Source: JAZRGE01 sp045644025
Lineage (GTDB): Bacteria; Bacillota; Clostridia; Oscillospirales; Acutalibacteraceae
Direction of reading: 5' to 3'
DNA length: 14,214 bases
Assembly (NCBI GenBank): GCA_045644025.1
Contig: JAZRGE010000025.1
Span: 1-14,214, forward strand
Shown here: one piece after another, positions 6,718 through 13,160 of the stretch
Layout of the letters: every line of letters begins with the position of its first letter
Position numbering within the stretch: position 1 is the stretch's first letter
Notes under the pieces: model-generated
Database searches by the model: none
Told to the model about the DNA's origin: nothing
Seen by the model: only the letters and a program-made list of their open reading frames with translations
Position numbers and translations under genes: made by a program

Positions 6718-7903
6718 ACCCTTCAAGTGGATCGGCGTTCTGTGCGTGATAATGGCTATGGTGTTGCTTTTTGATTCGGCACCCATGGGCTTTGTTGCGC
6801 GCGCAGATAAATCGGTTGATCAAATGAAGGATGAGTTGGGAGATCTGCGCGATGAGGCAGCCCAGCTCGAAGATAAGATTGCACAGCTTCGCAAAGATAA
6901 GGCCGCTAAGAAGGAACTTCTTAAGGCTCTGCAGCAAAGAGCAGACAACACCCAGGCGCAGATAGATGTCTGCAATCGCCAGATGGCCGAGATTGATGCT
7001 CGGATAGGCGAGATAAACCTGCGTATTCAGGCACTTGAAGCGGAGATGACGGCATCTAAAGAGCTTTTCAAAAAGCGCCTTAGAGCCACCTATATGGCAG
7101 GCGGCAGTTTGGGCGGCTCCAGTGCCATACTTATGCTGCTCGAATCAGAAGATTTTGCCGATCTGCTTGCTAAAAGCGAATTCACTAAGGTGATATCCCA
7201 AAAAGATAAAGCGCTTATGGATGAAATAAGTGCCAAAATAGATCTGGTGCAGGCCGATAAAGATCTTGTTAATTCTCAAAAGGCCGAGCAGGAGGTTGTG
7301 AAGGCTGAGCTGGATTCCCTTAAAAAGAAGCTTAATTCTCAGCTTTATGAGGCCGAGGAGGCCGTGAGAAATCTCACAGACGACGAAGAAGATGCCAAGC
7401 GCGATTTGAACGATCTCGAAGCCGAGATAGAACGCTTTGAAAGAGAGATAAACAATGCTCTTAACGGCGAAGATGGCACTTTGGATTTCGGGGCAGTTTC
7501 CTTTAAGTGGCCTGCTCCCGGATTCAATAAGATCACTTCTCCCTTCGGCTATAGGTGGCACCCCGTTTCCGGCGGCTGGAAGCTTCACGGCGGTACCGAT
7601 ATCGGTGGCAGCGGAATTTCCAACAGCCCCGCAAGGGCCGCGGCCGCAGGCAAAGTCATCGTGGCCACCTACAACGGAAGCTATGGATACTACGTGATGG
7701 TGTATCACGGTGAAGCCGATAACGGCAGTGAGTATGCTACACTTTATGCGCATATGTGGTCTTATTGTGTGAAGGTAGGAGACTACGTCACAGCAGGGCA
7801 AAAGCTGGGCAATATCGGTTCCACCGGTTCGTCCACAGGCCCGCATCTCCATTTTGAGATCAGGAAAGACGGCGAGCGCGTTGATCCTATGAACTATTTT
7901 TAA
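6707..7903 (+). CDS. Secreted coiled-coil M23 endopeptidase (FtsEX-linked), copy 1
   Basis: Likely a cell-wall DD- or DL-endopeptidase activated by FtsEX. I place the start at GTG 6707 because AAGGAAG (6692-6698) lies 8 bases upstream; the in-frame GTG at 6698 is inside that site. The 398-residue product has a signal peptide with probable cleavage after ARA (31-33), a long charged coiled coil (about 35-265, with a break near GGSLGGSSAIL) and a C-terminal LytM/M23 domain. The zinc ligands are present: His294 and Asp298 (HGGTD) and His382 (HLH); His349 (YAHMW) and His380 complete the active site. Unlike EnvC of E. coli, the site is not degenerate, so it should cut peptidoglycan itself. The domain order matches CwlO/PcsB-type partners of FtsEX, with M23 in place of NlpC/P60 or CHAP. 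Confidence 0.9.
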   Translation: MRSKPFKWIGVLCVIMAMVLLFDSAPMGFVARADKSVDQMKDELGDLRDEAAQLEDKIAQLRKDKAAKKELLKALQQRADNTQAQIDVCNRQMAEIDARIGEINLRIQALEAEMTASKELFKKRLRATYMAGGSLGGSSAILMLLESEDFADLLAKSEFTKVISQKDKALMDEISAKIDLVQADKDLVNSQKAEQEVVKAELDSLKKKLNSQLYEAEEAVRNLTDDEEDAKRDLNDLEAEIERFEREINNALNGEDGTLDFGAVSFKWPAPGFNKITSPFGYRWHPVSGGWKLHGGTDIGGSGISNSPARAAAAGKVIVATYNGSYGYYVMVYHGEADNGSEYATLYAHMWSYCVKVGDYVTAGQKLGNIGSTGSSTGPHLHFEIRKDGERVDPMNYF

Positions 7904-7923
7904 CGATTACGGCAGGTAGATTT

Positions 7924-9084
7924 ATGAAGAAATCCAGAATAGCAAAGGCTATAGTGTGCCTAATGGCTTGTGTGTGCGGAATGTTCTTTTTTGCTCCCCC
8001 GCAGGCCACACAGGGTGCTCCCACAAAATCCGAGCTTAAGGATCAAATAGCCGACCTGGAAAAGGATAGGGACAAGCTTAAAGCCGAAGTAGCCGATCTT
8101 AAAGCCGAGCGAGCCCCTATTGCCAAAATTAAAAATGCATTGGATAAGCAGGTGGATAATCTGGAGCAGCAGATTGAGGCTTGCACGTCTGAGATCTATA
8201 AGTTGGATGAAAGCATTGCCGAAAGCAAGGCTGCTATTGCGGCCAAGGAAAAGAAATTGGACGAAAGCAAGGCTCTTTTCCGCAAGCGTATCCGTGCTCT
8301 TTATATGAGCGGCGGCTCCAGCGAACTTATGATGCTTCTTGATTCCGAAAATTTTGCGGATTTCTTGGCCAAGACGGAGCTTACCCGAAAGGTGACCGAA
8401 AGGGATAAGGCTCTCATGGAAAAGATAATGGCCGAGATTGCCGAAATCAATATGATGAACGCCGACGTTAACGCCAAGATTGCCGAGCAGGATGAGATCC
8501 GTAAAGTCCTGCAGGGCAAACAGCGTGAACTGGAGGTTGAGCTTGAAGAGGTCAACTCCGAATACTACGCAATAGATAAAGAATATAAAGATGCTGTGGA
8601 TAATCTGGAGGATTATCAGGATCAGCTGGATGATCTTTATGATGAGCTTGCTCAGCTTGAGGGAATTGCCTCGGGCCAGAACATCAAGTTCGATGGTGAG
8701 TTTATTTGGCCCTGCCCCGGTTATTTTAATATCACATCCAAATTTGGGCAGCGTTGGGGCAGGCTTCACAGAGGTATTGATATTGCCAGCTCGGGTATTT
8801 CGGGTAAGGCTATTGTTGCTGCAGCTACCGGCACAGTGCTTAAATCCGGAAAGCACAGCAGCTATGGCAACTATGTTGTAGTAAACCACGGTGAATACAA
8901 CGGCAAACTTTACTACACCCTTTATGCTCATATGAGCAAGACACCGCTTGTGAAGGTTGGCCAGCACGTAAACCGTGGGCAAACTATTGGATATGTGGGC
9001 TCCACAGGCAACTCTACAGGACCGCACCTTCATTTCGAGGTGCAGGTTGGAGGAGAGCCTAAGAACCCTATGAATTACTTCTAA
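7924..9084 (+). CDS. Secreted coiled-coil M23 endopeptidase, copy 2 (tandem paralogue)
   Basis: 386-residue paralogue of the gene before it, 20 bases downstream. It has a basic N-terminus and hydrophobic signal (KKSRIAKAIVCLMACVCGMF), probable cleavage near residues 31-33, a coiled coil of about 200 residues and a C-terminal M23 domain. The zinc and catalytic residues are intact: His282 and Asp286 (HRGID), His336 (YAHM), His368 and His370 (HLHFEV). The two copies share blocks such as ENFADFLAKTEL versus EDFADLLAKSEF in the coiled coil and STGPHLHFE in the catalytic domain, but differ widely elsewhere, so the duplication is old and not an assembly artefact. The ATG at 7924 has only a weak site (GGCAGG), which suggests translation depends partly on the upstream gene. 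Ends in PMNYF, as copy 1 does. Confidence 0.9.
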   Translation: MKKSRIAKAIVCLMACVCGMFFFAPPQATQGAPTKSELKDQIADLEKDRDKLKAEVADLKAERAPIAKIKNALDKQVDNLEQQIEACTSEIYKLDESIAESKAAIAAKEKKLDESKALFRKRIRALYMSGGSSELMMLLDSENFADFLAKTELTRKVTERDKALMEKIMAEIAEINMMNADVNAKIAEQDEIRKVLQGKQRELEVELEEVNSEYYAIDKEYKDAVDNLEDYQDQLDDLYDELAQLEGIASGQNIKFDGEFIWPCPGYFNITSKFGQRWGRLHRGIDIASSGISGKAIVAAATGTVLKSGKHSSYGNYVVVNHGEYNGKLYYTLYAHMSKTPLVKVGQHVNRGQTIGYVGSTGNSTGPHLHFEVQVGGEPKNPMNYF

Positions 9085-9113
9085 AAAAACGACCCCGAGA
9101 CATCTCGGGGTCG
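9083..9113 (-). terminator. Strong hairpin with T-tract only on the minus strand
   Basis: Perfect 10-bp stem CGACCCCGAG (9090-9099) and CTCGGGGTCG (9104-9113) with loop ACAT. The seven A residues at 9083-9089 read as a T-tract on the minus strand, so a complete intrinsic terminator exists for leftward transcription. On the plus strand the stem is followed by ATACCCTTTG, so there it is at most a weak terminator or an mRNA-stabilising stem between the M23 and Ctp genes. Confidence 0.7.
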
Positions 9114-9147
9114 ATACCCTTTGTAATCAGCAGAACGGAGCATAGGT

Positions 9148-10335
9148 ATGAATAAGAAAATTCCTTTATGGATGGCGCTGTCGGTCGGGCTTGTTTTCTC
9201 GGCTGTGGTGATGGTGGCAACGCTTATGTATGCCGCCTATAATTACGGATTGCTGCAAAGCAACGGAGACACAGCTATTCTTACCAAACTTCAGGCGATT
9301 CGGCACTCCGTTTCTCTGGAATTCTATAAAGACGTAGATCCCCAAAAACTGGAGGATGCTACGATAAAAGGCTTTATGGCAGGGTTGGGCGATAAATATG
9401 CTGCCTATTATTCTGCTGAAGAGACTAAGCACAACGTAGCCGATACCGAAGGCAGGAACGTTGGCATCGGTGCCAACTTCTTAATAGATCCTAAAACGGG
9501 CTATATGTTTGTGGAGCGTATTCACAGCGGCTCTCCTGCAGAAAAGGCAGGCTTTAGTTGGGGCGATAGAATCACATCTATCGGCGGAACCGAAGTGAAC
9601 GCGAGCAACTACGCTCAGCTGGTGGCTGATATGAAAAAAGCTACGGAGCCGGTGGTTGTGGGTGTTAAAAAAGCCGATGGAAGCAAAGTGTCGGTAGAGA
9701 TACTTCCTGCCGAATACACAGGACAATCTGTGTGGCTGGAAATGCTGGGTTCCACAGCGCTGATCACGATCACTGAGTTCGACGATACAACCCCCGATCA
9801 GCTTAAAGCTGCTGTTGATAAATCTATAGCAGCTGAAAACGTGATTTTTGATCTTAGGGGCAATCCCGGCGGCACTGTGAACTCGGTCTGCTCGTGTTTG
9901 GATTATCTTCTGCCCTCGGGTGATTTGATTGTGGCTACCTATAAGGGCAAAAGCTCCAAGGTGCTCCGCACATCCGATGAAGCTGCGGCCCTGCATAAAC
10001 CTGCCGTTGTGCTTGTGGATGGCAGTACTGCCAGCAGCGGTGAGATATTTGCCTTGTGCTTGAGGGATATTTATAAGGCTCCCATCGTTGGAGAAAAGAC
10101 CTATGGTAAAGGCATTATGCAGACTACCCACACCTTTCCCGATGGTTCTTCTTACAAATACAGTGTGGCGACTATAACTACCCAATCCCGCATAGAATAT
10201 CACGAGATAGGGATAGTGCCCGATATTACATTGGAGCAGACTACGGATGAAAAACTTGCTGCCGCTATGGCATCTATCGTAAACGACCCTGTGGTGAAGG
10301 CGGCCCTGGAATGGCTGGCCGACAGCAAAAAGTGA
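9148..10335 (+). CDS. Ctp-type carboxy-terminal processing protease (peptidase S41)
   Basis: Membrane-anchored serine protease outside the membrane that trims protein C-termini; B. subtilis CtpB is encoded directly after ftsEX in the same way. The 395-residue protein has one N-terminal membrane segment (about 8-31), a helical linker with GFMAGLGDKYAAYYS, a PDZ domain (about 95-175, including SPAEKAGFSWGDRITSIGG) and the S41 catalytic domain with FDLRGNPGG. The Ser-Lys dyad is visible: Ser296 in GSTASSGEI and Lys321 in GEKTYGKG, 25 residues apart as in CtpB. It begins after the 9090-9113 hairpin. The pqqD-like gene follows 14 bases after its stop, so readthrough into the peptide module is likely. 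The natural substrate is unknown; regulation of the neighbouring hydrolases is a reasonable inference. Confidence 0.92.
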   Translation: MNKKIPLWMALSVGLVFSAVVMVATLMYAAYNYGLLQSNGDTAILTKLQAIRHSVSLEFYKDVDPQKLEDATIKGFMAGLGDKYAAYYSAEETKHNVADTEGRNVGIGANFLIDPKTGYMFVERIHSGSPAEKAGFSWGDRITSIGGTEVNASNYAQLVADMKKATEPVVVGVKKADGSKVSVEILPAEYTGQSVWLEMLGSTALITITEFDDTTPDQLKAAVDKSIAAENVIFDLRGNPGGTVNSVCSCLDYLLPSGDLIVATYKGKSSKVLRTSDEAAALHKPAVVLVDGSTASSGEIFALCLRDIYKAPIVGEKTYGKGIMQTTHTFPDGSSYKYSVATITTQSRIEYHEIGIVPDITLEQTTDEKLAAAMASIVNDPVVKAALEWLADSKK

Positions 10336-10349
10336 TTTAGGAGGCAATT

Positions 10350-10613
10350 ATGCAGATCAAACCCGGATTTATGCTTAAGGAAGTTGCGGGCACAAATGTT
10401 GTGGTGCCTGTGGGCGAAAACTCTGTAGATTTCAATGCTATGATTACATTAAATGAAAGCGGTGCGTTCCTTTGGCAGGCACTCCAAAACGAGTGCAATT
10501 CAGAGGATCTGGTGGTGGCACTCACATCGGAATACGATGTGGACGCCGATACGGCTCGCAAGGATATAGATAAGTTTATTGCCACAATAAGCGGCGCAGG
10601 GCTTCTGAAATGA
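10350..10613 (+). CDS. PqqD-family protein (RiPP recognition element-like)
   Basis: 87-residue stand-alone PqqD-like protein. The pattern matches the family: an N-terminal beta region (LKEVAGTNVVVPVG), the hallmark TLNESGAFLWQAL (residues about 32-44), then EDLVVALTSEYDVDADTARKDIDKFIATISGAGLL at the C-terminus. PqqD-like domains bind leader peptides and hand them to modifying or cleaving enzymes in ribosomal peptide pathways, but many stand-alone copies are uncharacterised. The ATG follows TTAGGAGG, a strong site. It is 14 bases after the Ctp gene and overlaps the next gene by 4 bases (ATGA). No precursor peptide, radical SAM enzyme or cyclase is visible nearby. Family call is firm; the role here is inference. 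Confidence 0.85.
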   Translation: MQIKPGFMLKEVAGTNVVVPVGENSVDFNAMITLNESGAFLWQALQNECNSEDLVVALTSEYDVDADTARKDIDKFIATISGAGLLK

Positions 10614-11086
10614 AGACTCGCAGTGTAGAAACATCGATGGAGCAGATGGCTGAGCTCATGCTGCCGTTGATCGAGCAGGGAATAGCCGCCGAACTTACTG
10701 CCACAGGCAATAGTATGCGTCCTCTTTGGCGCCATCGCCGCGATGTCATTAAGCTTTCGGCTGTTAACTATGAGAATATAGAAAAATGGGACGTATTGCT
10801 CTATCGCAGACCCAATGGATCATATGTGCTTCACAGAGTTGTGGGCATGGATTCCGAAACATTGGATTTTCTGGGCGATGCTCAGTTTGGTGTGGAGCGT
10901 GGGGTGCCAAAGTCACGCGTGGTGGCCAAGGCAATAGGATATAAGCGCGGCGGTGGAAAATATCGCAGCGTGGATAGCCTAGGCTACAAAGCTTACGTGC
11001 TTTTATGGTGCCATAGTCGCACTATAAGATATTTCTTTTATAGGATTTTTGTGCGAATAAAAAGGATGTTTGGAGCAGGTAAATGA
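10610..11086 (+). CDS. S24/S26-family peptidase, ER/SipW-like Ser-His type
   Basis: 158-residue protein related to signal peptidases. The catalytic serine is Ser35 in TGNSMRPLW. The matching general base is His75 in VLHRVVG, and an FLGDAQ motif gives Asp90. The 40-residue Ser-to-His gap and the GD(A/N) motif match the Ser-His-Asp pattern of ER-type signal peptidases such as SipW, rather than the Ser-Lys pair of ordinary bacterial Lep. There is no N-terminal membrane segment. Instead the C-terminus (about 125-155) is aromatic and basic (YVLLWCHSR, YFFYRIFVRIKRMF) and may bind the membrane face. It overlaps the pqqD-like gene and the ABC gene by 4 bases each, so all three are probably made together. 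It may cleave a leader peptide before export; no substrate is visible. It could instead be a LexA/S24-like regulator without a DNA-binding domain, which I think less likely. Confidence 0.8.
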   Translation: MKTRSVETSMEQMAELMLPLIEQGIAAELTATGNSMRPLWRHRRDVIKLSAVNYENIEKWDVLLYRRPNGSYVLHRVVGMDSETLDFLGDAQFGVERGVPKSRVVAKAIGYKRGGGKYRSVDSLGYKAYVLLWCHSRTIRYFFYRIFVRIKRMFGAGK

Positions 11087-12741
11087 AGGATTCAAAGTCT
11101 TTAGCATTCATTTTTAAGAATATTCGTCCCTATATGGGGCTGGTAGCACTCATCGCTTTGGAAGGGGCGGTGTTGTCGGTCTGCGGCGTTTTGCTGGCAT
11201 TAGCTTCCCGCAGGCTTATAAATATTGCTTTTGGCTCTTTTGAGGGCAGCTTTCTTGCTACCTGCATTTTTATAGGCGCTATTGTGCTGTTTCAGGTGGT
11301 GGGAAGGCTGGTTGGCAATATGCTTCGCACCTCTGTGGCAGGTAAGATCACGATTGATCTCAGGCGCAAGATTTTTTCTCAACTTTTGGGAAAGGATTAT
11401 GCCGGTGTGGCCGAATATCATTCCGGTGAACTTCTTAACAGATGCACGGGAGATATAGATCACGTAGTTTCGGTTGTCACAAACGTGTTCCCCAACACTA
11501 TATCCCTCGCCACAAGGTTTTTGGCGGCAGCCGTGGTGCTTGTTTATCTGGAACCTAAATTGGCTGTTGTGGCACTTGTTGTGGGTGCGATTATTCTTTT
11601 TGGCAGCCTGATCTATAAGGGCAAATATAAGAAACTTCACAAGGAATGCCAAAAGAGCGAGGGCAAAACACGCTCGCTTCTTCAGGAATGCTTTGAATAT
11701 ATCGTTGTTATAAAATCCTTTGTTTCGGGTACACCTGTAAGCCGAAGGCTGGATAACCTGATGCAGGATAATTATGATCTTAAAATAAAGCGTGCTTGGG
11801 TATCGGGGGCTTCGGGCTCTGCGGTATCGTTAGCATTTAGCGCAGGATATTATCTAGCTGTGGCTTGGGGAGCATATGGCATTATCAAGGGTAGTATGGA
11901 CTACGGCACGCTTGTGGCCCTTATGCAGCTTATTTCCCAGATCCGCATGCCTATCACGGGTATGTCGGGCCTTATTCCCCAATATTATTCCGCGCTGGCT
12001 TCTGCCGAAAGGCTCATGGAGCTTTGTGAACTGGAAGACGAAGCCGGATGCAATGCTGATATAAATGTGGGCGAAACATACGATCAGATGAACAGCATCG
12101 AATTCAGCAACGTTACCTTTGCTTATGATGCCGAAGATGTTATTTCCGATGGCAGTTTTTCCGTGCCTAAAGGCAGCATCACTGCCTTGGTGGGCAAGTC
12201 GGGCCAGGGAAAGAGCACGGTGTTTAAGATATTGCTTGGTCTGTTCCATCCTTCCGCAGGCAGAGTGGCACTTAGATGCGATGGCACCGACGTGGCTGTT
12301 GATGCTTCCACACGCAGAATGTTTGCATACGTGCCGCAGGGAAATATGATTCTTTCGGGCACCGTGCGTTCCAATCTGGAATGGGGAGCAGAGAACATCA
12401 CAGAAGATCAGCTTAAGGATGCCGCAAGGGCTGCCGATATATTGGATTTTATTGAATCACTTCCCAACGGGTTTGACACAGAACTCGGCGAGAGAGGTCA
12501 GGGCATGAGCGAGGGCCAGATCCAGCGCCTTTCTATTGCCAGAGCATTACTTAGCGGCGCACCGATTCTGCTTTTGGATGAGTGCACCTCCGCTTTGGAT
12601 GAAGCCACCGAGAGACGTGTGCTGGGCAATATAAAGGAACTGAAGACTAAAACCGTGCTTATTATCACCCACGGCAAGGCGGCGCTTGAAATGTGCGACA
12701 GCACCATTCGACTTGAAGACGGTAAATTCACCAATATATAA
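11083..12741 (+). CDS. ABC exporter with fused membrane and ATPase domains
   Basis: 552-residue half-transporter that would work as a dimer. The N-terminal ~300 residues are an exporter-type membrane domain with about six hydrophobic helices; the coupling region includes ITIDLRRKIFSQLL and GELLNRCTGDID. The C-terminal ATPase has Walker A GKSGQGKST (371-379), signature MSEGQIQRLSIARALL (475 on; family consensus LSGGQ), Walker B ILLLDE (Asp499, Glu500) and H-loop His530 (IITHG). There is no N-terminal C39 peptidase domain, which fits a system where a separate protease, here the S26-like neighbour, does the cleavage. The start overlaps the peptidase gene (ATGA). Peptide export is inferred from context; lipid or drug export by such half-transporters is also known. 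Confidence 0.9.
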   Translation: MKDSKSLAFIFKNIRPYMGLVALIALEGAVLSVCGVLLALASRRLINIAFGSFEGSFLATCIFIGAIVLFQVVGRLVGNMLRTSVAGKITIDLRRKIFSQLLGKDYAGVAEYHSGELLNRCTGDIDHVVSVVTNVFPNTISLATRFLAAAVVLVYLEPKLAVVALVVGAIILFGSLIYKGKYKKLHKECQKSEGKTRSLLQECFEYIVVIKSFVSGTPVSRRLDNLMQDNYDLKIKRAWVSGASGSAVSLAFSAGYYLAVAWGAYGIIKGSMDYGTLVALMQLISQIRMPITGMSGLIPQYYSALASAERLMELCELEDEAGCNADINVGETYDQMNSIEFSNVTFAYDAEDVISDGSFSVPKGSITALVGKSGQGKSTVFKILLGLFHPSAGRVALRCDGTDVAVDASTRRMFAYVPQGNMILSGTVRSNLEWGAENITEDQLKDAARAADILDFIESLPNGFDTELGERGQGMSEGQIQRLSIARALLSGAPILLLDECTSALDEATERRVLGNIKELKTKTVLIITHGKAALEMCDSTIRLEDGKFTNI

Positions 12742-12756
12742 ATACAAACAAAAATA

Positions 12757-12782
12757 AAGCGGACAGGATAACCTGTCCGCTT
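12757..12782. terminator. Bidirectional terminator between the ABC exporter gene and rpmB
   Basis: An 11-bp stem AAGCGGACAGG (12757-12767) and CCTGTCCGCTT (12772-12782) with loop ATAA lies between two convergent genes. On the minus strand it runs into TTATTTTGTTT, a good T-rich tail for rpmB. On the plus strand it is followed by CGCTTTTCTG, a weaker tail for the exporter gene. Confidence 0.85.
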
Positions 12783-12798
12783 CGCTTTTCTGCTTTAA

Positions 12799-12987
12799 TT
12801 ATATTGCACGGGTAACCTTGCCGGAACGAAGGCAACGTGTGCAAACATTGACGCGGCACGGGGTGCCGTCGACAATCGCTCTTACGCGTTTTACATTGGG
12901 TTTCCAAGTTCTGTTAGAACGCCTGTGAGAGTGGGAAACCTTGATGCCAAAGGCGATTTCCTTACTGCAGATATCGCATTTTGCCAT
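12799..12987 (-). CDS. rpmB: Ribosomal protein bL28
   Basis: 62-residue 50S subunit protein and the only minus-strand gene here. The sequence MAKCDICSKE, VSHSHRRSNRTWKPNVKRV and VCTRCLRSGKV is typical of L28. Two CxxC pairs are present (Cys4/Cys7 and Cys49/Cys52), so this is the zinc-binding form; in some bacteria that form is replaced by a cysteine-free copy when zinc is scarce. The ATG at 12987 (minus strand) follows a very strong AAAGGAGGTG. It has its own promoter about 50 bases upstream and the terminator at 12757-12782. It is divergent from the phosphohexomutase-like gene. Confidence 0.98.
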   Translation of the reverse strand: MAKCDICSKEIAFGIKVSHSHRRSNRTWKPNVKRVRAIVDGTPCRVNVCTRCLRSGKVTRAI

Positions 12988-13034
12988 TTGAAAGCACCTC
13001 CTTTAAGTGCGCGTTGAATACAATAGCAAAAGAA

Positions 13035-13063
13035 ATAATATCACATAACTCTCGGTTATGCAA
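13035..13063 (-). promoter_or_regulatory. Promoter of rpmB
   Basis: Read on the minus strand: TTGCAT (13063-13058), an exact 17-base spacer, then TATTAT (13040-13035) preceded by TGA, an extended -10. Transcription should start near 13028, leaving a leader of about 40 bases before rpmB. An A/T-rich stretch (13064-13100) lies upstream and is shared with the divergent gene. Confidence 0.8.
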
Positions 13064-13104
13064 GTGTTTTTTTCGAAATTAAGAAAATTTTTTATTTTTA
13101 TATA

Positions 13105-13133
13105 TTGCAGTCCCATTTAGGCAATAATATTCT
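13105..13133 (+). promoter_or_regulatory. Possible promoter of the phosphohexomutase-like gene
   Basis: TTGCAG (13105-13110) and TATTCT (13128-13133) with a 17-base spacer, after an A/T-rich tract. Each box matches consensus only partly. It is placed mainly because the gene at 13161 is divergent from rpmB and needs a promoter in this gap. Confidence 0.35.
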
Positions 13134-13160
13134 ATGCTAAATCTAATTGCGGAGGGCAAT

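Noticed and set aside
6707..9084. The two M23 genes as an assembly duplication or one split gene
   Set aside because: Each has its own signal peptide, coiled coil and full catalytic domain, and the nucleotide sequences differ throughout.
13134..13160. ATG at 13134 as the start of the phosphohexomutase-like gene
   Set aside because: It lacks a ribosome site, overlaps the probable -10 region, and a strong GGAGGG precedes the ATG at 13161.
12988..13160. A hidden precursor peptide gene for the PqqD/S26/ABC module in the rpmB upstream gap
   Set aside because: The gap is A/T-rich promoter DNA; I found no short frame with a ribosome site and leader-like sequence there or between the module genes.
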